Origin: Camellia lanceoleosa
Lineage: Eukaryota; Streptophyta; Magnoliopsida; Ericales; Theaceae
DNA length: 64,000 nucleotides
Assembly (NCBI GenBank): GCA_025200525.1
Contig: CM045762.1
Location: 85,578,117 to 85,642,116 of the forward strand
Reading direction: 5' to 3'
Part shown: positions 58,901 through 64,000 of the stretch, piece by piece
How the letters are laid out: every line of letters starts with the position of its first letter
Numbering within the stretch: the first letter of the stretch is position 1
The notes under the pieces: model-generated
Told to the model about the DNA's origin: nothing
Databases searched by the model: none
The model's input: only the letters and a program-made list of their open reading frames with translations
Translations under genes and position numbers: made by a program

Positions 58901-60920
58901 TTTGAAGTGAGTGACTTGGATATTCAAGATTCATGAGATGAGCATTCAAAATTTGTGAATTTGTTTAGGTATTCAAATTATGAGTGGACTAATTGATGTA
59001 GATATTGCCTATATGTACAAAGGGGGAAAAAAGGTAAATCAATTGAATACCCTTTGGTGGCTGTGGCGCCACCAATGTATTGAACAATTACTTAAATGAA
59101 ATTTGATTGGAAAGCTTTTCTTTGCTCGGTCCCTATCCCACCTGAATTACCAAGTTCATAAAGAACCAGGTTTCTTTCATTTAATAGATGGATTTATTAG
59201 CTGTAGTAGTGGTGTGATGCTTCTCTCTCCCTAGTGAAATACAGGCATGTGGTAGTTTATCAATATGTTTTTTTTCTTAATGGTGTGACCCACTCAAATT
59301 TACCATGAACTCAAGGTCGTGCAGTCTGGTTGTATGGCAACAAAAGTTCACTGGTACAGGACCTTGGTAGAGGAGAACTTACCTGCCCTACTCTCCTACT
59401 GGGGGGAAGGGATGAATACAAGTGTAAAGAAAGTGGTTTTCTTTTCTTTTTCCCCCCAACTTATTTCTTGGGGTGGGGTGGGGTGGGGTGGGGAGTGTGG
59501 AGTGGGAGTTTTCTTAATTTGACATGTACTCCTGTTGTGAAGTTTAATTTTGGCATTTTTTTCAGTGGCGATACTCTCTCTCTCTTACACATAATATATA
59601 GAGATAATTATTGAGTAATTCCGGCGCATGGACATATGGTGTTCCATAGTATTATGATTGGTGGAGAAAGTGGGTAGGTGGGGTATTGTGTTGGGTGAAT
59701 GGGGAACATGAGGGGGGCATATTGAATGATGATTGGTTAGGGAGTACAGACACGTGGTATTCCGGAAATATTGAATAATTTCCCTAATATTTAGATTATT
59801 GTATTTTTGTGGTTTGATGGACTAGAAATCTTTTATCCATTTTTCACTTTTCAATATATATGTTATGTGTGCCTGACTTTTTTTTTTTTGGTCAGTTTGT
59901 AAAATAGTTTCTATTTATCTTTTCGCGTTTCCTGGGTAACGGAATCTTCTATATGCTCAGGTCAAACATCAGTCAATGCGACAAGTAGTCTTGATGCACA
60001 TTTAAAAACTATTCTAGAAAATGTTAAATTGATATATCTTCTGGAAAGAGAAGGCAGCTGGGATACTTGTCAGAATTGGGAAGACATCCTATCGCTTGGA
60101 GAGCAGCAAAGATTGGGCATGGTGAGCTCACTTATTCTACACCATTACCACCTTGATCTCATGCTTGTTTGAACACTAACTAATATTAGTGAATTGGAAT
60201 GCTCAACTTTTTGACATTGTATTTTTCGTTTTACAAGGCGCGCCTCTTCTTTCACAAGCCAAAATTCGGCATCCTTGATGAGTGCACCAAGTATGCAACA
60301 AAAACTTGCATTCCTCTTTCTTCTTTTTGTCCTCGAGGCAAAGGCCTGCCTATGAGCTTATGATATCTCATTCGTTCGTTTCAAACTTTTTTTTTACAGT
60401 GCCACAAGTGTTGATGTTGAAGAACATCTATATAGGCTTGCAAGTAATATGGGGATCACAGTTGTTACCTCCTCACAGGTAAGTTCTATTAATATGCTGA
60501 GGATGAATCTAACACATTGTAGTTTGGCATGCACAAGATAAAACTTTTCTGTCGATACTTGGTTTGTGTTTAGTAAGCTAGAAAGCATGTCAACATTGTA
60601 TATTTTGTGCTGAAGTTGGACTTTTTTTTGTCTCTCATCATTGCAATTACATTATACAACATAGCTCACTTTACTACAATGTGACAGATAAATCTCCTTC
60701 AAACTCTGTACAATGCACTTTACCATGTCAAAACTTAATTCATTAACATCCTACAAAAACTGTTTTGAATTCAATTTTTTAATTTGTTAAATAATTGTTC
60801 GGTTCATGTAGCATTTTCTCTTGCTTCTCACAGCGTCCTGCTTTGATACCATTCCATTCAACGGAATTACGATTGATTGATGGCGAGGGCAAGTGGGAGC
60901 TTCGTGCAATTAATCAGTGA
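34878..60920 (+). CDS. ABCD1: Peroxisomal ABC transporter, subfamily D, full-length double transporter; one-base frameshift in exon 9
   Basis: Plant ABCD1 (COMATOSE/PXA1/PED3) sits in the peroxisome membrane and imports fatty acyl-CoAs and jasmonate and auxin precursors for beta-oxidation. It is a fusion of two half-transporters. Exons: 34878-34939, 37368-37650, 40802-41026, 42649-42846, 43027-43481, 43912-44047, 44136-44214, 49885-50123, 50255-50558, 50654-50765, 50898-51056, 52407-52506, 52604-52712, 53171-53261, 53595-53719, 53871-54020, 54125-54197, 55252-55432, 55531-55689, 56209-56370, 56438-56674, 59961-60121, 60238-60290, 60400-60478, 60834-60920. They total 4019 nt, one short of 1340 codons. 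Both halves have a membrane domain with an ESIAF-GG EAA-like motif, Walker [10 protein letters not shown], and signature [11 protein letters not shown]. Exon 9 has TTGGGTGAT where the frame needs one more G (50306-50311). The literal reading therefore stops at 50348, after about 590 residues. All other exons are intact, so a consensus error or recent null allele is likely. Confidence 0.95.
35255..35335. repeat. 36-bp tandem duplication in ABCD1 intron 1
   Basis: TCATAGATTAACTAGGTGAC and the following TGCTATGAATTGTTGA occur twice in tandem, with a third partial copy. Confidence 0.85.
35725..35850. mobile_element. Small fold-back element in intron 1
   Basis: GAACCAGCATTTTT and, inverted, AATAAAGCTGGTTCC form imperfect terminal inverted repeats around about 100 bp of AT-rich DNA. 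Confidence 0.4.
36761..36972. mobile_element. MITE in ABCD1 intron 1
   Basis: GTCCTCGTTTGGGGTTTGG at the left and the reverse complement of the right end, GGCCCCGTTTGGCACCTTGG, form TIRs of about 20 bp. The body is T-rich and non-coding. The target duplication is unclear. Confidence 0.55.
37368..37650 (+). CDS. ABCD1: ABCD1 exon 2
   Basis: Residues 21-115: first hydrophobic segment ([13 protein letters not shown]), a basic linker with [10 protein letters not shown], and the [12 protein letters not shown] segment. Donor GTAAGC. Confidence 0.92.
38584..38635 (+). mobile_element. RTE-type 3' tail in intron 2
   Basis: ATGTAGCCAACCACAATTGA followed by TTGGGACGCAAGGCTTTATT matches the terminal sequence of the RTE at 20228-21441. 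It is probably a severely truncated RTE or an RTE-tailed SINE. Confidence 0.55.
39153..39165. repeat. LINE target duplication, left
   Basis: GCTTGTCATTGAT, identical to 39534-39546. Confidence 0.85.
39166..39533 (-). mobile_element. 5'-truncated L1 LINE stub in ABCD1 intron 2
   Basis: A minus-strand 368-bp stub. It starts (3' end) with a poly(A) and TGCTGATC, the same tail as the LINE at 25215-26399. It encodes a broken copy of the [14 protein letters not shown] and LASFWA motifs of L1 ORF2. Perfect 13-bp target duplications flank it. Because it is antisense to ABCD1, its poly(A) signal is not in the gene's sense strand. Confidence 0.85.
39534..39546. repeat. LINE target duplication, right
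   Basis: GCTTGTCATTGAT, as at 39153-39165. Confidence 0.85.
40802..41026 (+). CDS. ABCD1: ABCD1 exon 3
   Basis: Residues 116-190: [13 protein letters not shown] to [13 protein letters not shown], the conserved first membrane-domain region of ABCD proteins. Confidence 0.95.
41654..42243 (+). mobile_element. TRIM-like mini LTR retrotransposon in ABCD1 intron 3
   Basis: Two direct repeats of about 193 bp (41654-41846 and 42050-42243) start TGTCACGTA and end AGTCCA. They share CACCTTGCAAGCACATAAGT, TTGGATCCTTG and CGGAGCCAG blocks. Shortly after the first, TGGTATCAAAGCC resembles a Met-tRNA primer site, and the interior is only about 200 bp of non-coding GC-richer DNA. The layout fits a terminal-repeat retrotransposon in miniature. 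No target duplication was found. Confidence 0.55.
42442..42462. repeat. (TA)n microsatellite in intron 3
   Basis: A TA run preceded by a short CT-rich stretch. Confidence 0.7.
42649..42846 (+). CDS. ABCD1: ABCD1 exon 4
   Basis: Residues 191-256: [18 protein letters not shown], then the DVPRF and DDLTAVTDG segment of membrane domain 1. Confidence 0.95.
43027..43481 (+). CDS. ABCD1: ABCD1 exon 5
   Basis: Residues 257-407: the longest exon. Holds [13 protein letters not shown], the EAA-like [10 protein letters not shown] motif and the last helices of membrane domain 1. Confidence 0.96.
43912..44047 (+). CDS. ABCD1: ABCD1 exon 6
   Basis: Residues 408-453: [11 protein letters not shown] to the start of nucleotide-binding domain 1 (NYIEFDNVK). 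Confidence 0.94.
44136..44214 (+). CDS. ABCD1: ABCD1 exon 7
   Basis: Residues 454-479: [15 protein letters not shown] up to the first base of the Walker A glycine codon. Confidence 0.94.
45219..45300. repeat. Repeat end related in inverse to 49087-49108 (intron 7)
   Basis: CCCCTGACATTCAAATATAAC (45266-45286) is an imperfect inverse of GTTATATTTGAGTGTCAAAG (49087-49106). The pair may mark an older element into which the LINE inserted. Confidence 0.25.
46765..48878 (+). mobile_element. L1-type LINE in ABCD1 intron 7, sense orientation
   Basis: A 2.1-kb 5'-truncated LINE ending CCCGTTTTAATAAAATTTTG followed by a short spacer and a 17-base poly(A) (48862-48878). It accounts for over a third of intron 7 (5670 bp). 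Because it is in sense orientation, its AATAAA could cause premature polyadenylation of ABCD1. The 5' junction near 46765 is set by where homology to L1 reverse transcriptase begins. No clear target duplication was seen. Confidence 0.85.
46773..48809 (+). pseudogene. L1 ORF2 reverse transcriptase and zf-RVT, one stop
   Basis: One continuous frame, interrupted only by a TGA at 48150. It holds [25 protein letters not shown], the [20 protein letters not shown] finger-palm motif and the catalytic [10 protein letters not shown] box. These are followed by [23 protein letters not shown] and a C-terminal zf-RVT segment with [20 protein letters not shown] and [15 protein letters not shown]. The endonuclease and earliest RT motifs are missing by truncation. 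Codon TGA at 48150 probably replaced TGG. The near-open frame marks this as the youngest of the L1 copies here. Confidence 0.9.
48879..49000. repeat. Three short tandem repeats after the LINE tail
   Basis: GGTTTATTTAAGCTTTAAAG and then GGTTGAAGATGAAA occurs at 48879, 48929 and, degenerate, at 48967. Confidence 0.75.
49885..50123 (+). CDS. ABCD1: ABCD1 exon 8
   Basis: Residues 480-559: Walker [10 protein letters not shown], then [20 protein letters not shown] with the Q-loop. Confidence 0.95.
50255..50558 (+). CDS. ABCD1: ABCD1 exon 9, carries the frameshift
   Basis: Residues 560-660: [10 protein letters not shown], the ABC signature [11 protein letters not shown], Walker B FAIIDECT and H-loop ITISHRP. 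At 304 nt it is one base short. The reading breaks after the Trp codon at 50306-50308. ECTGA replaces the ECTSA usual in the family. Confidence 0.93.
50654..50765 (+). CDS. ABCD1: ABCD1 exon 10
   Basis: Residues 661-698: linker between halves ([11 protein letters not shown] to [11 protein letters not shown]). Confidence 0.92.
50898..51056 (+). CDS. ABCD1: ABCD1 exon 11
   Basis: Residues 699-751: variable serine/proline-rich linker, then [11 protein letters not shown], the start of membrane domain 2. Confidence 0.92.
52252..52272. repeat. Poly(G) run of 21 in ABCD1 intron 11
   Basis: An uninterrupted G tract after AAAAGA. It could fold as a G-quadruplex in the pre-mRNA, and its length is unreliable in any read type. 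Confidence 0.9.
52407..52506 (+). CDS. ABCD1: ABCD1 exon 12
   Basis: Residues 752-784: [19 protein letters not shown], a hydrophobic helix of half two. Confidence 0.94.
52604..52712 (+). CDS. ABCD1: ABCD1 exon 13
   Basis: Residues 785-820: [14 protein letters not shown] and the following helix. Confidence 0.94.
53171..53261 (+). CDS. ABCD1: ABCD1 exon 14
   Basis: Residues 821-851: [19 protein letters not shown]. Confidence 0.94.
53595..53719 (+). CDS. ABCD1: ABCD1 exon 15
   Basis: Residues 852-892: [19 protein letters not shown], equivalent to exon 4 of the first half. Confidence 0.94.
53871..54020 (+). CDS. ABCD1: ABCD1 exon 16
   Basis: Residues 893-942: [20 protein letters not shown] to the REQQLEGTF segment. 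Confidence 0.95.
54125..54197 (+). CDS. ABCD1: ABCD1 exon 17
   Basis: Residues 943-967: [19 protein letters not shown], the EAA-like motif of half two. Confidence 0.95.
55252..55432 (+). CDS. ABCD1: ABCD1 exon 18
   Basis: Residues 968-1027: [20 protein letters not shown] and [16 protein letters not shown]. Confidence 0.95.
55531..55689 (+). CDS. ABCD1: ABCD1 exon 19
   Basis: Residues 1028-1080: [17 protein letters not shown] to [10 protein letters not shown], the end of membrane domain 2. Confidence 0.95.
56209..56370 (+). CDS. ABCD1: ABCD1 exon 20
   Basis: Residues 1081-1134: variable linker, then [18 protein letters not shown] leading to Walker A. Confidence 0.93.
56438..56674 (+). CDS. 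ABCD1: ABCD1 exon 21
   Basis: Residues 1135-1213: second Walker [10 protein letters not shown], then [19 protein letters not shown]. Confidence 0.95.
56699..56706. repeat. hAT target duplication, left
   Basis: ATTACATT, repeated at 58459-58466. Confidence 0.75.
56707..58458. mobile_element. hAT-like non-autonomous element in ABCD1 intron 21
   Basis: 1752 bp with terminal inverted repeats: CAAGGTTGTTAAAATCGGGA on the left, and on the right the reverse complement reads CATGGTTATCAAAATCCCGA. An 8-bp ATTACATT duplication flanks it, the length made by hAT transposases. Interior arrays of GATTCG/GATCCG-rich sequence near 56930-57030, 57770-57840 and 58320-58440 suggest nested copies. No transposase ORF is present. 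Confidence 0.75.
58459..58466. repeat. hAT target duplication, right
   Basis: ATTACATT, as at 56699-56706. Confidence 0.75.
59470..59493 (+). repeat. (GGGGT)n G-quadruplex motif in intron 21
   Basis: Five GGGG runs separated by single T on the ABCD1 sense strand, about 470 bp before exon 22. Confidence 0.9.
59602..59786. mobile_element. MITE in ABCD1 intron 21
   Basis: GATAATTATTGAGTAATTCC at the left and the reverse complement of the right end, GGAAATTATTCAATATTTCC, form TIRs that extend to a GTGTTCC/GTGGTATTCC block. The interior is G-rich. Confidence 0.6.
59961..60121 (+). CDS. ABCD1: ABCD1 exon 22
   Basis: Residues 1214-1267: [20 protein letters not shown] and the second signature [11 protein letters not shown]. 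Confidence 0.95.
60238..60290 (+). CDS. ABCD1: ABCD1 exon 23
   Basis: Residues 1268-1284: [17 protein letters not shown], the second Walker B. Confidence 0.95.
60400..60478 (+). CDS. ABCD1: ABCD1 exon 24
   Basis: Residues 1285-1311: [19 protein letters not shown] to SSQ. Gln stands in the H-loop place, as I recall for plant ABCD1. Confidence 0.95.
60834..60920 (+). CDS. ABCD1: ABCD1 exon 25 with stop
   Basis: Residues 1312-1339: [19 protein letters not shown] and the C-terminus, ending TGA at 60918. Confidence 0.95.
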   Translation, partial: RPALIPFHSTELRLIDGEGKWELRAINQ

Positions 60921-61310
60921 GTTGACAAATTCCAGTGCCCATTCCTACCATATAATTCATCACCATGTTCTGTATGTGGTAGTGAGTGCAAGCCAATTTT
61001 GATTTAGCTGTCCCAACGGTTACTGTGGTCACACCACAAGCTGTGGTGGCGTACAAACATCACACAATTAAGTGACAGAAAGCTAATCTTATCACATCTT
61101 TTTGTTCTGTCACGTAAAACAAAATTAGAGAATACAAAGCATGGCATTATTTCTTGTCATATATGAAAAAAAATTATGTACAGGCATATTTTTCTTGCTA
61201 AGTTGCTAGCTATTAATGGTTTGTTGGTCCTTCTATGCTGTAGAAACTTGATGCCTAATCATTTTGGTTAGCCCCCTCATTAATCAAAATAAATTGCAGG
61301 GAATCTTGGT
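60921..61310 (+). promoter_or_regulatory. ABCD1 3' UTR with poly(A) signal
   Basis: Follows the TGA. AATAAA lies at 61288-61293 with T-rich sequence nearby. Two hairpins occur: ACCACA-AGC-TGTGGT (61033-61047), and GTGACAGAA paired with TTCTGTCAC (61072-61113). The true cleavage site is not visible. Confidence 0.45.
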
Positions 61311-62155
61311 GTCCCTTAAATGTTTTTTTTAAACCATTGCATCCTCAATTCTTAACTATCCCAAAGCATTTCTCCTTTCTTTTTTCTTTTGCCAAAGGGT
61401 GGTTGAAACTTGAAAACCACTCACAGTTATGTTTGGGAGTATTATTGTATGCTTCTTAGGGAATGTCTCAACATTTTCATTTTTCAGGAGTCGCACATTC
61501 ACACGAGTGAATCTTCGTATATATATAACAGTTCCCATGTGAATGTGTGGCTCCTAGGACTGTTGCACATTGTCATGTGAATGTGTGGCTTTTGATACAG
61601 TTGGACATTGCCCTGGGAGTACTGAATACCTTCTTGGGATTGTCCAAGTTGAGAGAGAGAGAATCTACGCTCATTATTATTATTTTTTTGGGGTGATTTT
61701 GTGAGATTTTAGGTAGGTAAGTAGCTGGTGGTGGATAGTCCAAGTTGAGGATTTGTAATAGGTAAGCAAATCAGAGTTCATGCAGTGGGAACCCTAGTAA
61801 TGGGGGATCCAATAGTAAAGTATGTTGTTTGGTTAGTAGAATTAGTTCTAGTGATAGGAATGACTCTGGAAATCATCTCATTTTTTTCATTTGATTTTAC
61901 TCATTAGCAAATCCACGATTGATTTTTTTCTCTTTATTCAGATCTAACGGATGAGAATGATTTATGTGTAGTATCCATAAATCACCACTTAAGTACCATA
62001 AAAATAATTTAAAAAATTTAATACCTTAATGTTGCAAGGATGGTTTGAATATTTAAAATTTTTGCTTCCATTGATTATATAAATTTCCTTTCTTTGTCCT
62101 ATTTTCTTCCTTAATTAACTCTATATATATAAAGGATCAATTGATATAATCACTT
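61311..62155. other. Intergenic, nothing recognised
   Basis: Contains two GTGAATGTGTGGCT copies (about 61541 and 61580) about 40 bp apart. No gene is supported. Confidence 0.45.
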
Positions 62156-62735
62156 AGGTGGTGTTTGATAAAGTTAAAAACTGAAAATTACGTATTAAAA
62201 ATTGGATGTTGAATTTTTGAAACTGAAAAAGCTAGTTGATTAAAATTTATGTGTTTAACTAAAATCAAGTTGTTTGATATGTATAAGATCAAATTTAAAA
62301 TTTATTATTTTTAAATTATATTTCAATTTTTATATTGTGATGATGGTGGTAGTAGTAGTGGCGGAGGTGATGGTATGACGGTTATAAAGGTGTTGGTGGT
62401 AGTGGTAGTGGTGGCGGCGGCATGATAGCATTGATGATGGTAGCGATAGCGATGATAATGGTGCTTATAGGAATAATGACAATGGTGATAAAGCTGGTGG
62501 TGGTGGTGGTGGTGGTGGTGGTGGTGATAGTGGTGGTGGCGGAGGCGGCAGCGGTAGTGGTAATGGTAGTGGTAGTGAGTTTATGATAGTATATATCGAT
62601 ATTTATGTTCAATATTTATAAGTTCAGTCAGAATTAAGTTTCATCTGATTTAAATTTTTTCTTAAGTTTTAATTACATTTTAAAACATTTAAATTTTTAA
62701 GTGATATCAATTGTGGTTATCAAACAGACTTAATT
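62156..62735. mobile_element. Repeat unit 1 with GGT-rich core
   Basis: The outer parts read TTAGGTGGTGTTTGATAAAG on the left, and on the right the reverse complement reads TAAGTCTGTTTGATAACCAC. They form short inverted ends around a 240-bp GGT/GTG tract (62339-62580). A similar unit follows at 62760-63510. Confidence 0.5.
62339..62580. repeat. GGT/GTG trinucleotide tract 1
   Basis: Imperfect GGT/GTA/GAT repeats. The minus strand reads as Thr-rich nonsense, not a gene. Confidence 0.85.
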
Positions 62736-62759
62736 GATTAGTACTTAATACATTCAGTT

Positions 62760-63510
62760 TTAAATGTTGAATTGATAAAATTGAAAAATGAAGATTGAAT
62801 TGAAAATTGAATGATGAATTTTTTAAGCTAAAAAGTTGTTTGATAAAAATTGTGCTGAATTAAAAATAAATTGTTTGATATGTATAAAATTAAATTAGAA
62901 TTTATTATTTTTAAATTGTATATTTTAATTTTTATATTATGACGGTGGTGGTGATGGTGGTAGTGGTAGTGGTGATGGTATGATGGTGATAGTATGATGG
63001 TGGTGGGTGGTGGTGGTGGTTGTAGTGGTAGTGACAGTGGCATGTTGGTGGTGGTGGTTGTGGTGGTAGCGTTGATGATGGTGGTAACGATAGTAGTGGT
63101 AGTAAAATGATGGTGGTGTGGCAACAATGACAATGGGTGGTCGTGGTGGCGGTGACATGTTGGTAGTGGTGGTAGTTGTAGCGATAGCAGTGGTAGCGAT
63201 AGCAGCGGTGGCGGTGGCGGTGGCGGTGGCGGTGGCGGCAACAATAGCATGATGGTGGTGGTAGTGGTGGTAGTAGTAGTAGTGGTGGTGATGGTAATGA
63301 TAGTAAATTTATAATAATATATATCGATACTTTTATTTAATGTTTATAAATTTAATTAAAATTAAATAAGTTTTATATGATTTAAATTTTTTTTAAAATT
63401 TTAACTTATATTTTTATTTTAAGAGGCACTTATTTAAATGATATCAATTATAATTAGTCGTTGGTTAAAATTGAAAATGCCAAGCCTCTACCTAAAAGAA
63501 TTCACAAAGT
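62760..63510. repeat. Repeat unit 2 with GGT-rich core
   Basis: Shares with unit 1 the TTGTTTGATATGTATAA segment, the AATTTATTATTTTTAAATT segment, the TATATATCGATA segment and the TGATATCAATT end, in the same order. The core tract is longer (62940-63300). Confidence 0.65.
62940..63300. repeat. GGT/GTG trinucleotide tract 2
   Basis: About 360 bp of imperfect GGT repeats with a perfect GGTGGC run near 63208-63238. The minus-strand Pro/Thr/His ORFs are by-products. Confidence 0.85.
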
Positions 63511-63512
63511 AG
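63417..63512. repeat. 95-bp direct repeat, copy 1
   Basis: TTTTAAGAGGCACTTATTTA onward to CACAAAGTAG. Matches 63906-64000 with few changes and includes AATGCCAAGCCTCT. Confidence 0.8.
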
Positions 63513-63905
63513 GAGAAAAAAAATAAGATAGCGAGATAGCTTTACCTACATTAGGCTTCATTTTTCCTGGTTGCATTTGACTTTTGATGCAATGGGAATG
63601 CACCTTTATCAGATTTGATTGGATTTTTTTTGGTGAAATGTTTGTACTCCTAGTTTACCACACAATTTCTTGTTGGGAAAATTACACCTGCTCAACTATT
63701 ATAATTTTTTATTTTATCTTTTTAAATTAAAAATTGACATAATCTACTTCCTTCATTTTTTTTTTAAATTTTTAATCTAATCATTTCTGATAATAACGTA
63801 TACTATTCATTGTGTCCTCACATGTTCCTCAATTATTTAATACAAACAATTAACACTCTACCTTATCTACCATTCATACTCTCCGATAACAAAATAATCA
63901 CCCCA

Positions 63906-64000
63906 TTTTAAGAGGTACTTATTTAAATGATATCAATTGAGATTAGTAGTTGATTAAAATTGAAATGCCAAGCCTCTGCCCAAAAAAAATCACGAAGTAG
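63906..64000. repeat. 95-bp direct repeat, copy 2 at window edge
   Basis: Copy of 63417-63512. The window ends inside or at the end of it, so the array may continue. Confidence 0.8.

Noticed and set aside
62382..63250. Minus-strand ORFs rich in Thr, Pro and His (62382-62612, 62828-63250, 62937-63158)
   Set aside because: They are translations of imperfect GGT/GTG tracts, with no domain and no splice context.

Overview
This is a nuclear window from a flowering plant, probably a eudicot. The evidence is the AT-rich sequence, GT-AG introns, CT-rich 5' leaders and plant-type transposons (Ty1/copia with an initiator-tRNA primer site, L1 and RTE LINEs, Helitrons, PIF/Pong and hAT remnants). The species cannot be named from the sequence.

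One conserved gene fills the right half. On the + strand from 34878 to 60920, 25 coding exons rebuild a full-length double peroxisomal ABC transporter of subfamily D (ABCD1, known as COMATOSE/PXA1/PED3). Its two halves each have a membrane domain followed by a nucleotide-binding domain, and the total would be about 1339 residues. All introns are GT-AG and every junction keeps frame. One base is missing in exon 9, just before the first ABC signature, and this stops the literal reading after about 590 residues. It is either a pseudogenising or allelic indel or a consensus error. Several introns were enlarged by transposons: an L1 LINE in intron 7, a minus-strand LINE stub and an RTE tail in intron 2, a TRIM-like element in intron 3, and a hAT-like element with an 8-bp target duplication in intron 21.

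The left half is accessory DNA. From 284 to about 4990 lies a Mutator-like element candidate with a TATA box and a two-exon gene, whose intron is full of the near-palindrome TGTGAACATTCACA and was invaded by an LTR-like repeat. From 5190 to 8094 an LTR-like element was split by a second copy of that repeat. Both copies carry palindrome arrays, but with different core motifs. From 8834 to 11442 is a Helitron in minus orientation whose body is tandemly repeated about every 500 bp, with a Helitron-type 5' end at several unit boundaries. From 12 to 17.6 kb are MITEs, a small Helitron and AT-rich repeats. From 17.6 to 22.7 kb is a region bounded by a long inverted repeat, holding a PIF/Pong transposase tail and an RTE insertion with a 19-bp target duplication. 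From 24 to 28.4 kb are a SINE candidate and two L1 LINE remnants.

A complete but mutated Ty1/copia element (29149-34380, minus strand, 157-bp LTRs, GCAAT target duplication) sits directly upstream of ABCD1, in its promoter or leader region. Downstream of ABCD1 (62.1-64 kb) are repeat units with long GGT/GTG trinucleotide tracts. No rRNA, convincing tRNA, CRISPR or bacterial feature was seen.
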